Made by a program: the position numbers and the translations under genes. Shown here piece after piece: positions 35,837-43,676 of a stretch of 64,000 nt of DNA (the stretch's first letter is position 1; each line of letters starts with the position of its first letter). The DNA is from an alpha proteobacterium MED-G09 (GTDB lineage: Bacteria; Pseudomonadota; Alphaproteobacteria; MED-G09). A model generated the notes under the pieces. The model searched no databases and was not told the origin of the DNA. It worked only from the letters and a program-made list of their open reading frames with translations. The DNA lies in assembly GCA_905182015.1 (NCBI GenBank), contig CAJIZT010000006.1:248001-312000 (forward strand), given 5' to 3'.

Positions 35837-36091
35837 TTAGAAAGTATTAAAAACCAACATCAGGTCTCTGACAAAAAATCTTAAAATCCAATAACCAATG
35901 AGACATAAGGCTAAGAGATACAGAACTGAACCAAATCCAAGAATCCTATACTTAATCCAACTCTCTTTATTCTTTTCAACTAAGCCAGAAAAGATTTTAT
36001 TTCTGTTCCATCCGTAAATAAATAAAATTGAGGAAATGATAAAACCTAAAAACGGAGTCTTAATGTATAATGACCAAAGTGTATCGAACAT
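35837..36091 (-). CDS. Small two-helix membrane protein
   Basis: The 84-residue protein has two hydrophobic helices (about 13-27 and 51-70) separated by a charged loop rich in lysine and asparagine (NRNKIFSGLVEKNKESWIKY). Start ATG at 36091. Nothing identifies a family. It is flanked by genes on the other strand and lies between two copies of a repeated 40-bp motif (35797-35833 and near 36176-36215). Confidence 0.45.
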   Translation of the reverse strand: MFDTLWSLYIKTPFLGFIISSILFIYGWNRNKIFSGLVEKNKESWIKYRILGFGSVLYLLALCLIGYWILRFFVRDLMLVFNTF

Positions 36092-36177
36092 TGTAAGATA
36101 CTAACCGTTAATTACCCAAGAACCAATAGAGGAGTTCTTTTGGTTGGATTGCGGATAAGGTTTGCTCTTAAAATTTT

Positions 36178-36310
36178 GACGTAGCTTTTTTTGAGAGTTA
36201 TTTGTATTATTATTAAATCAAATAATCTAATTTTAAACAAACTAACAGAGTAGGGTAGATGAATAAATTATTGATAGCTCTAGTTTTGGTAATTGCAATG
36301 GGTGCTGGTG
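36178..36310 (+). repeat. Diverged repeat of the segment at 34094-34222
   Basis: About 125 bp spanning the leader and signal-peptide codons of the gene at 36259 resemble 34094-34222. Shared blocks are GAC-x-TAGCTTTTT, AATCTAATTTTAA, and the NK-x-LIALVL coding stretch. A shorter third match, leader only, lies at 35797-35833 (TTTAGCTTTTTTATTAGTGA). The copies are imperfect, so this is a decayed duplication rather than a fresh one. Confidence 0.5.
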
Positions 36311-36636
36311 CTAAAGCTAAAAATGAAAGCATTGAAAGTCAGTGTAACTACTCAGGTACAGATATCAATATATCTCTTAAAATTGATTTAAATAATAAAA
36401 AAATATCTTTATCTGGTTTAACGAATTGTGAAATTAGCTCTATAGACGAAGTTAAGGTGCTGGGAAGATGCTCTCCACCAACATACAGTTCTTTGGATTT
36501 TATTCCAGAATATATAAATAAAACAGGCGTTGGGAGGTGGTCAATGAAGGTTTCTGATAAGTATGTTGTCGATGCAAAAGGTAATATTATCTATTTTGAG
36601 TACCTTTGTAAGAAAGGTCTGTTAGCTAATGAGTAA
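36259..36636 (+). CDS. Secreted protein of unknown function
   Basis: The 125-residue protein begins with a clear signal peptide (MNKLLIALVLVIAMGAGAKA, cleavage likely after residue 20). The mature part of about 105 residues contains four cysteines (at QCNYSG, NCEISS, RCSPPT and LCKKG) that could form two disulfides, and many beta-favouring residues. No family is recognised. Its stop overlaps the start of the next gene by 8 nt, so both are translated together. A decayed copy of its start lies at 34175. Confidence 0.6.
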   Translation: MNKLLIALVLVIAMGAGAKAKNESIESQCNYSGTDINISLKIDLNNKKISLSGLTNCEISSIDEVKVLGRCSPPTYSSLDFIPEYINKTGVGRWSMKVSDKYVVDAKGNIIYFEYLCKKGLLANE

Positions 36637-37504
36637 ATTAATCTTATCCTTACTGCTGGCTGTTATAACGTTTGGTGATGTTTTCTCAGAATCAAATTTA
36701 CCGCTACCATTTGGTTTGATTGAGGGTCACCTTAATTTAGTTTATTCTGCATCAAATGGGCCTGAAACAGAGAATCTATATGGAAAAATTCTTGATCTTA
36801 AAAGGATACCCAATGTCATTCTTCCTGGCGAACGTCTCATGATCCGCTATTTAGCAGGTGATACAGAATTAAAATTTATTATAAAAAAGAAAGAAAACTC
36901 ACAAATTAAAGGTGGAAGATTTAATGCGCGTGGGATCAGACAGCTAACTATATTATTACCAAAGGAAAAGCGAGCAGGGATTATTACGCGCATGAGAGAA
37001 AATGGAATGGAATTACCTGAGTTTTCCGATGAAAATATTGGTCTTATTGGCTCGAGTCGATTTGAGATAAGGGATTCTGATGATAACCAGATAGAGCTTA
37101 TATTTTTAGACGAAGAGTCACCTGGTGTTAGCTTTAAGCAGGCTCAGATTGGTCTTGGTGTATCAAATATGGATAAAATGGGTGCATTTTTAAACAATAT
37201 TCTTGGCTTAGAGCCTATTGAAACAAAAGGTAGTGTGCATCGCTACGTTATGGGCCTTACTCAAATTAAATTCTGGGATGTTCCTATCTCTAGGCCTACC
37301 TGGGTAGGAAAACCAAATGATATTGTTGGTATGACAATGGTCCAATTTGTGGTTGACGATGTTAGGGCTGCTCGCGATATAATTGTGGCTCGTGGAGGCA
37401 AGATTCATACTGAGCCATATGTAATTGGAAACCTTGCTATCGTTATGTTTGTTGAGGGTCCTGATGGAATTTTATTTGAATTTGGAGAATCTCTAGTTAA
37501 ATAA
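36629..37504 (+). CDS. Exported VOC (glyoxalase-like) protein with two modules
   Basis: The 291-residue protein starts with a signal peptide (about 1-20, ending DVFSES). Two vicinal-oxygen-chelate repeats follow. One (about 30-155) contains GHLNLVYSASNGPETENLYGK and IEIRDSDDNQIELIF-like sequence. The other (about 165-290) contains QIGLGVSNMDKMGAFLNNILGL, VQFVVDDVRAARDIIVARGG and VEGPDGILFEF. VOC proteins include glyoxalases, dioxygenases and resistance proteins, and the reaction here cannot be deduced. The export signal is unusual for the fold. It lies 145 bp upstream of proteorhodopsin. Confidence 0.75.
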   Translation: MSKLILSLLLAVITFGDVFSESNLPLPFGLIEGHLNLVYSASNGPETENLYGKILDLKRIPNVILPGERLMIRYLAGDTELKFIIKKKENSQIKGGRFNARGIRQLTILLPKEKRAGIITRMRENGMELPEFSDENIGLIGSSRFEIRDSDDNQIELIFLDEESPGVSFKQAQIGLGVSNMDKMGAFLNNILGLEPIETKGSVHRYVMGLTQIKFWDVPISRPTWVGKPNDIVGMTMVQFVVDDVRAARDIIVARGGKIHTEPYVIGNLAIVMFVEGPDGILFEFGESLVK

Positions 37505-37572
37505 AATATCAAAGCTATCTAAATATTATTTTATCTTTATATTTAAATTTATTAAATTTGTGATAATTAAAA

Positions 37573-37640
37573 TTGACAGTGGTTTAGTTGCTACATAAGG
37601 TCAATTCTAATTCGAATCAAAACATTATTAATCAAAGGAG
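37573..37640 (+). promoter_or_regulatory. Leader and likely promoter of proteorhodopsin
   Basis: The gap before the opsin gene contains a consensus -35 hexamer TTGACA (37573-37578). No good -10 sits at ideal spacing (TACATA at 37592 is too near, TAAGGT at 37596 is weak), so the exact promoter is uncertain. An 8-bp palindrome ATTCGAAT lies at 37610-37617. The ribosome-binding site AAGGAG at 37635-37640, 9 nt before the ATG, is strong. Confidence 0.35.
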
Positions 37641-37649
37641 ATTAAAATT

Positions 37650-38345
37650 ATGCATACTGTTTTAGCACAAACCGATTATGTCGGTATTTCTTTCTGGTTT
37701 GTCTCTGCAGCATTACTTGCTGCTACAGCATTTTTCTTTTTAGAAAGAGGATCTGTAAATGACAAATGGAAAACATCTTTAACTGTTGCTGGCTTGGTAA
37801 CAGGAATAGCCTTTTGGCACTACCTCTATATGAGAGGAATGTGGATAGAAACTGGCGAATCACCAACTGTATACAGATATATTGATTGGCTACTAACTGT
37901 TCCACTTTTAGTTATTGAATTTTATTTAATTCTAAAAGCTGTAACAACTGTTAGAGCTGCAATATTTTATAAATTGCTTATAGGTTCTTTAGTAATGTTA
38001 ATATCCGGGTATCTTGGCGAAGCAGGATTAGTTCCTGCACTTCCAGCATTTGTTGTTGGAATTGCGGCTTGGTTATTCATTATTTATGAAATCTTTGCTG
38101 GTGAAACTGCAAAAGCAAACTCTGAAAGTGGAAATGCAACTGCGCAAACTGCTTATTCCGCAATGAAATGGATTATAACACTCGGTTGGGCTATTTATCC
38201 TGCTGGTTACTTCCTTGGGTATCTAACGGTTGGGGGTGTAGACGCATCAAGTCTAAACCTAATTTACAACCTTGCAGATTTTGTTAACAAAATCTTATTT
38301 GGCCTTGTGATCTACGCAGCAGCAGTAAAAGACTCAAACGCTTAA
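37650..38345 (+). CDS. Proteorhodopsin (green-absorbing type proton pump)
   Basis: This 231-residue, seven-helix microbial rhodopsin has the proteorhodopsin signature. His57 (WHYLYMRG) is the partner of the counter-ion. RYIDWLLTVPLLVIEFYLIL has the proton acceptor Asp79 and the donor Glu90, and Lys214 in NLADFVNKILFG binds retinal. These match H75, D97, E108 and K231 of the first-described protein. The spectral-tuning residue (105 there) is Leu87, as in green-absorbing variants. It should pump protons outward in light. It is monocistronic between its own leader and a terminator. No carotenoid or retinal synthesis gene is in the window. Confidence 0.97.
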   Translation: MHTVLAQTDYVGISFWFVSAALLAATAFFFLERGSVNDKWKTSLTVAGLVTGIAFWHYLYMRGMWIETGESPTVYRYIDWLLTVPLLVIEFYLILKAVTTVRAAIFYKLLIGSLVMLISGYLGEAGLVPALPAFVVGIAAWLFIIYEIFAGETAKANSESGNATAQTAYSAMKWIITLGWAIYPAGYFLGYLTVGGVDASSLNLIYNLADFVNKILFGLVIYAAAVKDSNA

Positions 38346-38364
38346 ATAACTTTAGTTTAGAATT

Positions 38365-38402
38365 AAAGGGGGCTTAATTAATTTTTTAAGTCCCCTTTTT
38401 TT
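38365..38402 (+). terminator. Rho-independent terminator of proteorhodopsin
   Basis: AAAGGGGGCTTAA (38365-38377) pairs with TTAAGTCCCCTTT (38386-38398), a 13-bp stem with one G-T pair and an 8-nt A/T loop, followed by a T run to 38402. The strong structure right after the stop codon suggests the opsin message ends here and is insulated from the rhodanese gene. Confidence 0.9.
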
Positions 38403-38501
38403 GATTAAAAAATATCTTAATTAAACAGTTAAAATCTTAAAAAAAATTATTTTTTGTAGTACCACTTAAATATTCTTAAAAAAGGCTAGGGAGGATAAAT
38501 T

Positions 38502-38843
38502 ATGAAGAAATTAATCTTATCTTTAGTCTTGGCAGCTTTAGTAAGCGTTAATGCCTTCGCTAGTGACGCCACCCTAATTGACGTTAGAACTCTCAAAGAA
38601 TGGAATGCTAGTCATCTTAATGGTGCCATTCACGTCCCATTACAGAATATTAAAAGTAAAATCACTAGTGTAATTAAGGACAGGAATACAAAAATATTTT
38701 TATACTGTCGAAGTGGTCGACGATCGGAAGAGGCTAAAGAAATTATGAGATCTCTTGGCTATACTGATATTGTAAATGCTGGTGGTATTAATGAAGTAGC
38801 CAATATACTAAAAATTAAAATAATAAAAAAAAATAAAGATTAA
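38502..38843 (+). CDS. Exported single-domain rhodanese
   Basis: The 113-residue protein has a signal peptide (about 1-20, ending NAFAS) and one rhodanese domain of the PspE type. It shows LIDVRTLKEWNASHLNGAIHVPL, the active-site loop LYCRSGRRSEEAK with the catalytic cysteine, and ALGY-like SLGYTDIVNAGGI. It would transfer sulfur or handle thiols in the periplasm; the natural substrate is unknown. GGGAGG lies 8 nt before the ATG. The basic tail (KIKIIKKNKD) is slightly unusual. Confidence 0.88.
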   Translation: MKKLILSLVLAALVSVNAFASDATLIDVRTLKEWNASHLNGAIHVPLQNIKSKITSVIKDRNTKIFLYCRSGRRSEEAKEIMRSLGYTDIVNAGGINEVANILKIKIIKKNKD

Positions 38844-38881
38844 TTATTTATAATTTCTTTTAAATATATTATTATTATCGA

Positions 38882-39181
38882 ATGTTTCCATTTCACTTAA
38901 AAGAAAACCCAAAAAACTCTTATGAAGTATTCAGGAATGCTTTATTTATGTCTGTTACAGCTCAAGATCAAGATAATGCTGGAGAGTATTTAGAGGTAGC
39001 AAAACTAGTGGCCTCAGAATTACCTAGTTCTGAGCTAGACAAGGCTGAAAAAGAAGTTAAATCTCTAGTTGAATGCCTTGAAGATGAAATTGCATGTATC
39101 AACTGTAATCATAAAAGTCTAGTTAAGGAGTTAACCCAAGAATCCTGCATCAAATGTAATTACCCCTTGGATACAAGCTAA
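38882..39181 (+). CDS. Small protein with a C-terminal zinc-ribbon-like motif
   Basis: The 99-residue protein has an acidic helical N-terminal part and two cysteine pairs near the end (CINC at about 72-75 and CIKC at about 91-94), a typical four-cysteine zinc site. No family is recognised. The sequence GEYLEVAKLVASELPSSELDKAEKEV suggests a helical domain that may bind another protein. It is 15 bp upstream of the MazG-like gene on the same strand. Confidence 0.6.
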   Translation: MFPFHLKENPKNSYEVFRNALFMSVTAQDQDNAGEYLEVAKLVASELPSSELDKAEKEVKSLVECLEDEIACINCNHKSLVKELTQESCIKCNYPLDTS

Positions 39182-39196
39182 AAAAGGAAGATAAAA

Positions 39197-39493
39197 ATGG
39201 AAGAACTATCAAAGCTAATAATACAGTGGCATCAGGATAGAAACCTAATAAATGGAAGTACAGATAAAGATCAGGTTCTTAAATTAATGCAGGAGCTAGG
39301 AGAGCTAAGCGATAGTGTTTGCAAGGGTAAGGATGTGAAGGATGATCTTGGCGATATGATGGTTGTTATGTTGAATATTATGGAACGTCAGGGAGTTACC
39401 ATGGAGGAATGCCTTTTAACGGCATATAATGATATTAAGGATAGAAAGGGTAGAATGGTGGATGGTATCTTTGTTAAAGAGGGAGATAATTAA
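39197..39493 (+). CDS. MazG-like nucleotide pyrophosphohydrolase
   Basis: The 98-residue protein matches the single MazG-like/all-alpha NTP-PPase fold. The metal-binding pattern is visible as LKLMQELGELSDSV (E-x-x-E/D) and later DDLGDMMVVMLNIMERQG (D-x-x-D). Such enzymes remove unwanted or damaged nucleotides such as dUTP or oxidised forms. Similar short versions are frequent in marine bacteria and their phages, so the gene could have come from a virus. AAAGGAAG lies 6 nt before the start. Confidence 0.85.
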   Translation: MEELSKLIIQWHQDRNLINGSTDKDQVLKLMQELGELSDSVCKGKDVKDDLGDMMVVMLNIMERQGVTMEECLLTAYNDIKDRKGRMVDGIFVKEGDN

Positions 39494-39499
39494 TTTTTA

Positions 39500-39658
39500 A
39501 TGAGAAAATCTAACTATATAGCTTACAAATCAGCGCTTTTGTTAGGGAAAGAGGGCTCTTTATTGGTAAATAAACTGTCGAATGATGAAATAAAAAAAGC
39601 CAAAGAAGAAGTTGAGACTGAACTAAGAAACAAGAACTTTAAAATTAAAAGCTTTTAA
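39500..39658 (+). CDS. Small helical protein, paralogue of the next gene
   Basis: The 52-residue frame from the ATG at 39500 begins MRKSNYIAYKSALLLGKEG. Its part LSNDEIKKAKEEVETEL resembles LTEKEIQDAKKEVDGYI of the following gene, so the two probably come from a duplication. It lies 6 bp after the MazG-like gene, and its TAA overlaps the next ATG (TAATG). No known family. Confidence 0.5.
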   Translation: MRKSNYIAYKSALLLGKEGSLLVNKLSNDEIKKAKEEVETELRNKNFKIKSF

Positions 39659-39962
39659 TGACTAAAAAAAAGAAAAGAAAATAGAAAATTCTTATAAATC
39701 CTTTAAAGATGTTCTTGTCATACACATAACAGCGCCGACTAGAGAGCAATCAAACGAGGCCCTTTACTTGGCAGAGTATTTTTCAGATAACCTTACAGAG
39801 AAAGAGATACAAGACGCAAAAAAAGAAGTAGATGGTTATATTGACGATTTAACCAGAGATGATCCGAGCATCAAAAAGTCTATAAAAATTGACGACTACT
39901 TAAGTCTAGGTTGGAACGAAGAACTGGATAATTTAGATATTTTTGATCTTGGAGATCAATAA
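39658..39962 (+). CDS. Small acidic protein, apparently joined by a -1 frameshift
   Basis: The ATG at 39658 overlaps the previous stop but reads only MTKKKKRK before TAG at 39682-39684. The -1 frame then continues ENSYKSFKDVLVIHITAPTR and runs to TAA at 39960-39962 without another ATG. The frames meet in a run of eight A (39664-39671). This contains A AAA AAG (39666-39672) in the correct phase for -1 slippage, as in E. coli dnaX. The joined product would be about 100 residues, acidic and helical, and related to the preceding gene. Alternatives are a lost A (mutation or sequencing error), or a non-ATG start such as the TTG at 39768. Confidence 0.5.
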
Positions 39963-39974
39963 GAAGCTCATAAC

Positions 39975-40088
39975 TTAAAACCCATAAAAAAATAAAAGAA
40001 TTTTATTAATCATAATAAGAAATAAAATTATAAAAATAAGTATTCCTATGGCAATTGCTAGCAAGTAAAGATATTTTTTATTATTCAT
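39975..40088 (-). CDS. Possible 37-residue single-helix membrane protein
   Basis: The frame from the ATG at 40088 encodes MNNKKYLYLLAIAIGILIFI, a short basic start and a long hydrophobic helix, and ends LFFYGF. It lies 27 nt after the stop of the gene at 40116-40448 on the same strand. Hydrophobic frames arise easily in A/T-rich DNA and no strong ribosome-binding site is seen, so it may be chance. Confidence 0.35.
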   Translation of the reverse strand: MNNKKYLYLLAIAIGILIFIILFLIMINKILLFFYGF

Positions 40089-40115
40089 TTAAGATAACTT
40101 TTCAAAGTAACTAAA

Positions 40116-40448
40116 TTAATTTTCTTTTTTTTCTTCAAGCAAAATGATCTCATCAACAAAACATGAGTATTCTTTCAATTTTAGCACATCATTAGAGCAA
40201 ATTTTATAGCCCATTTTTTGTGGATCGATAATCAACGGGCTTTGAAATGTTAGGTGTCTTTTACCCTTACAGGTTAAGGAATAATTAACATCTCTTCTAT
40301 TTTTAAATAATAAATAATCTTTTTTAAATATAATGCTGTCTATATCCTTTGTGTCAAAACAGACTCTTTCGTCGGAAAGGGCGTAATTAGAAGGTAAAAT
40401 TAAAATTATTAATAATATAAAAATAGTAGTTGTTTTCATTTCTTTCAT
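40116..40448 (-). CDS. Secreted protein of unknown function
   Basis: The 110-residue protein has a signal peptide (about residues 4-24, TTTIFILLIILILPSNYALS). The mature part of about 85 residues contains four cysteines (VCFDTK, LTCKGK, KICSND, YSCFVD) that could form two disulfides. The second ATG at 40439 is equally possible as start. The cysteine pattern loosely recalls the secreted protein at 36259, but I cannot show homology. It is divergent from the MFS transporter gene. Confidence 0.55.
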   Translation of the reverse strand: MKEMKTTTIFILLIILILPSNYALSDERVCFDTKDIDSIIFKKDYLLFKNRRDVNYSLTCKGKRHLTFQSPLIIDPQKMGYKICSNDVLKLKEYSCFVDEIILLEEKKEN

Positions 40449-40505
40449 CTTGTTTAATTAATAATAAAAAAATATTCTATAACTATATATATCACATAAT
40501 TCATA

Positions 40506-41783
40506 ATGACAGATAATAAACAAAAAGAAAAAATAGAATCTAGCCATTACTTATTTTTAGTTTTTTTAATCATACTAAATGTAATGAATTTTGTTGATAG
40601 ACAATTACTGGCTAGTTTTGCAAATTTTATTATTCCCGACCTTTCTTTAACAAATACTCAGTTTGGTATTTTAACAGGATTTGGATTTTTATTCTTTTAC
40701 TCCATAATGGGACTTTTTATGGGAATTATGGCTGATAAATTTCATCGACCTAAGTTAATTGCTGTAGGTGTTGCATTATGGAGTTGTTTAACTGTCCTAT
40801 CTGGAGCCGCCAGAGGGTTTTCTGGACTATTACTGCCTAGAATGTTCATCGGTGTTGGTGAATCAATTTTAACCCCAACATCTATTTCTATTCTTAGTGA
40901 TAGATTTCCTCAAAATAAAATGGGTTTTGTAACTGGTGCTTATTATATGGGCATACCAATTGGGGCAGGCCTTAGTCTTATAATAGCCGGTTATCTAGGA
41001 CCAGTAATTGGTTGGAGAATGTGCTTTTATTTATTAGGAACAATAGGCGTATTCCTTGCTTTAATAATGTTTTTTATTAAGGAGACTCCAAGATTAATAA
41101 ATAATGAAGATATTAGAAATAAAAAAATAGATCTTCGGGCCATTAGGGATGATTTAATAAAAGTATTAAAAAACTCAAGGCCATTAACGCTTTGTATTTA
41201 TGGCAGTGTTGTTTATCATTTTGTACTTGGCGCAGCTGTTTATGATCAGGTATGGTATGTGCAGGAAAGGGGCTTTGATAGAGCCGAAATAGCTCAATAT
41301 GTAGGACTAATTGTTATAGTATTTGGTATACTGGGGAATTTATTTGGAGGATTAGGCTCTGATTGGTTCCTGAAAAATTTTAATCTTAAAAGACCGATGT
41401 TTTTATTCTGGGTTATGCTTTTTCTTCTCCCTTTAAATATAGTGGGGAGAATTATCTCACCAGAATCATATATATTTTGGATTGCCATGATGGCTGGCGC
41501 TTTTCAGCTTGGGGCGGTTTATGGGCCAGCGTTTGCTACAGTTCAAGAGCTTGCGCCGCCTCACATGAAGGCCACTGTGATTGCATTTTTTATACTAAAC
41601 TTAAATATGATTGGAATGTTTTTAGGAACAACAGGAGCGGGTATAATTTTAGACTCACTAATTCTCTATAACGAAACAGCTATAAATCCAATTGAAGAAC
41701 CCTATACAAAAACTTTATTATTTTTTACTATTATTTCATCCTTTTCTATCCCGATGTTTTGGTTAGCAGGAAGAAAGGAGTAG
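40506..41783 (+). CDS. MFS transporter, spinster-like
   Basis: This 425-residue carrier has 12 membrane helices. Family marks are NFVDRQLLASFANFIIPDL in helix 1, the loop 2-3 motif GIMADKFHRPKLIAVGVALW, RMFIGVGESILTPTSISILSD in helix 4, and GAYYMGIPIGAGLSLIIAGYLG. This layout is that of the spinster-like branch of the major facilitator superfamily, often found beside catabolic genes and thought to move organic anions or lipids. The substrate cannot be read. It converges on the bicupin gene, which ends 15 bp away. Confidence 0.85.
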   Translation: MTDNKQKEKIESSHYLFLVFLIILNVMNFVDRQLLASFANFIIPDLSLTNTQFGILTGFGFLFFYSIMGLFMGIMADKFHRPKLIAVGVALWSCLTVLSGAARGFSGLLLPRMFIGVGESILTPTSISILSDRFPQNKMGFVTGAYYMGIPIGAGLSLIIAGYLGPVIGWRMCFYLLGTIGVFLALIMFFIKETPRLINNEDIRNKKIDLRAIRDDLIKVLKNSRPLTLCIYGSVVYHFVLGAAVYDQVWYVQERGFDRAEIAQYVGLIVIVFGILGNLFGGLGSDWFLKNFNLKRPMFLFWVMLFLLPLNIVGRIISPESYIFWIAMMAGAFQLGAVYGPAFATVQELAPPHMKATVIAFFILNLNMIGMFLGTTGAGIILDSLILYNETAINPIEEPYTKTLLFFTIISSFSIPMFWLAGRKE

Positions 41784-41798
41784 GGAATAAAATAATAA

Positions 41799-42566
41799 CT
41801 AATTAACTAAAGGTGGTTTTTTAATATCAGACCAGTTTAAATCAATAGGTCCTCCGTTTGATATTAAGATAAACGTTACCCCTTCTTTTCCAGGTTTCTC
41901 TGGGCCATATGAATAACCCCCTTTAACGACTCTTACATCACCTTTTTTATAAATAGGTTCGTCATCACTAAAAGACATTTCACCGTCCATAATAAAATAC
42001 ATTGTATCGTGTTTGTGCCAATGATCCGATGCGGTATAGGTAGGGTCAAAAGTTGTTCTCACAATGTGAGGAGATTCATTGCAAATTACCTGTACTGGCT
42101 GGGTAGGGCGTCCATATTCATCTTCAAAAGGAATAAACGGTAATTTATTAATATTGGCTTTCCCAACTCCGCTCCCTCTGCCTTGCAGTGTCTTTTTTAG
42201 GTCTTCAGGAACTTCATATAAATCATCCCACATCAATGGAATATTGCCGCCTAGGGCTATCAGATAAAACCTAGAACCCTCACTGCCGCCACTTTCAATT
42301 GTTGATTGACCGGCTTTAACCCATCTGATATCTCCAGGATAAAAAGATCCTTCACCTTCAGATTTAAATTCTCCTTCCAGGAATATTTGAATAATATCAT
42401 AAGGATGCCAATGTGATTCAGCTTTATAATTTGCTTTTAAGGACACCTCCCAAATATACTGATTTCCTTCATAAAGAGTTCTTACTTGATTTGTTTCTCT
42501 TCCGTTCTTATCCTCAAAAAGATTCCAGCCAAAGTCTTTTGTTGATATATGCTCCCAATTACTCAT
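41799..42566 (-). CDS. Bicupin protein
   Basis: The 255-residue protein contains two cupin beta-barrels. The first (about 40-115) has the metal motif H-x-H (SHWHPYDIIQIFLEGEF) and a PGDIRWVKAG strand. The second (about 165-245) has DHWHKHDTMYFIMDGEM and KKGDVRVVKGG. Histidines and an acidic/glutamine position for a metal are present in both. Cupins of this type include dioxygenases and small-molecule binding proteins. The gene follows the alcohol dehydrogenase by 42 bp on the same strand, so a role with it in catabolism of a small compound is possible but unproven. Confidence 0.8.
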   Translation of the reverse strand: MSNWEHISTKDFGWNLFEDKNGRETNQVRTLYEGNQYIWEVSLKANYKAESHWHPYDIIQIFLEGEFKSEGEGSFYPGDIRWVKAGQSTIESGGSEGSRFYLIALGGNIPLMWDDLYEVPEDLKKTLQGRGSGVGKANINKLPFIPFEDEYGRPTQPVQVICNESPHIVRTTFDPTYTASDHWHKHDTMYFIMDGEMSFSDDEPIYKKGDVRVVKGGYSYGPEKPGKEGVTFILISNGGPIDLNWSDIKKPPLVN

Positions 42567-42608
42567 AATTATCCCCCAATAATCTATTTTTAATAATACT
42601 TAACTACT

Positions 42609-43658
42609 TTATGGCTGAAGAACAACCCTTCCAGTAATTGCGCCATCTCTTAAATCATCAAGTGTCTTGGTGGCTTCTTTCATACCTCGACTTGATACAG
42701 GAATTGGATCAACCTTACCTGTTTTAACCAAATTAAGCATTTCTCTTGTTTCATCTAAGCTTCCAACGAAGCTACCGCCAATACTTTTGGCAGATAACGG
42801 AAACATAGGGATAGGCATTTGAAATGCTCCCCCAAAAAGACCAACTACAATAATTTGACCGCCTTTTTTTGTTGAATCTAATGAATATTTGAGAGTTTTT
42901 TCAGCTCCAACAAAATCAACAACCGCTTTTACACCGCCCTTAGTATCGTCTAGTAACTTCATAAGGGAAAGCTCATCCGATGTATTGTATACTTCATGGG
43001 CTCCAGCACCTCTCGCCGCTTGTAACTTATTTGGGTCAATATCCGCTGCTAAAATCTTACAACTAAACAGTGATCTAGCAAATTGCAGGCCCATCATTCC
43101 AACACCGCCTAACCCCATTACAAGAATATGATCGTCATCACTTATATTAACGAGCTTTTTTAACGCTCCAAAAGCAGTTAAACCAGAGCACATATAAGTG
43201 GCGGCTAAACCAGGCCTTATGCCCGTATAGTCCAAAGCATACTTTGAATCAGGTATGAGGCAGTAATCAGAAAAACCTCCCGGTAACTGAATTCCTAGCT
43301 GTTGAGGAGCATTGCAGTAGTGTTCATCACCCGATAAACATGTGGGACAATCCCCACAGCCTATCCATGGGTAAACAACAACATCCGATCCAATCTCTAA
43401 ATCTTTGACATCAGGTCCAATACTAACAACTTCACCCTCTATTTCATGACCTAAAACATGCGGTAAACTAAGCGCCGCCCCAACAGGTAGCTGGTTTCCT
43501 CCACCTAAATCAAAATACCCATCATGCAAATGAACATCTGAATGACAAACTCCACTATTAGTTATCTTTAATAAAACTTCCTTTTCTTTTGGAACAGGGT
43601 TTTCACTTTCTATAGTTTGAAGAGGCTTTCCAAATTCAACAATCGCTTCGCTTTTCAT
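42609..43658 (-). CDS. Zinc-dependent alcohol dehydrogenase
   Basis: The 349-residue medium-chain dehydrogenase has the catalytic zinc ligands (GVCHSDVHLHDG, then GHEIEGEVVSIG). The structural zinc loop has four cysteines (GCGDCPTCLSGDEHYC), and the Rossmann nucleotide site is VMGLGGVGMMGLQFA with an acidic residue (AADIDPNK) indicating NAD. It oxidises an alcohol or reduces an aldehyde; the substrate is not known. It lies between the symporter (18 bp upstream) and the bicupin (42 bp downstream) on the same strand, likely one operon. Confidence 0.92.
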   Translation of the reverse strand: MKSEAIVEFGKPLQTIESENPVPKEKEVLLKITNSGVCHSDVHLHDGYFDLGGGNQLPVGAALSLPHVLGHEIEGEVVSIGPDVKDLEIGSDVVVYPWIGCGDCPTCLSGDEHYCNAPQQLGIQLPGGFSDYCLIPDSKYALDYTGIRPGLAATYMCSGLTAFGALKKLVNISDDDHILVMGLGGVGMMGLQFARSLFSCKILAADIDPNKLQAARGAGAHEVYNTSDELSLMKLLDDTKGGVKAVVDFVGAEKTLKYSLDSTKKGGQIIVVGLFGGAFQMPIPMFPLSAKSIGGSFVGSLDETREMLNLVKTGKVDPIPVSSRGMKEATKTLDDLRDGAITGRVVLQP

Positions 43659-43676
43659 TATAAATCTCCATAAAAT

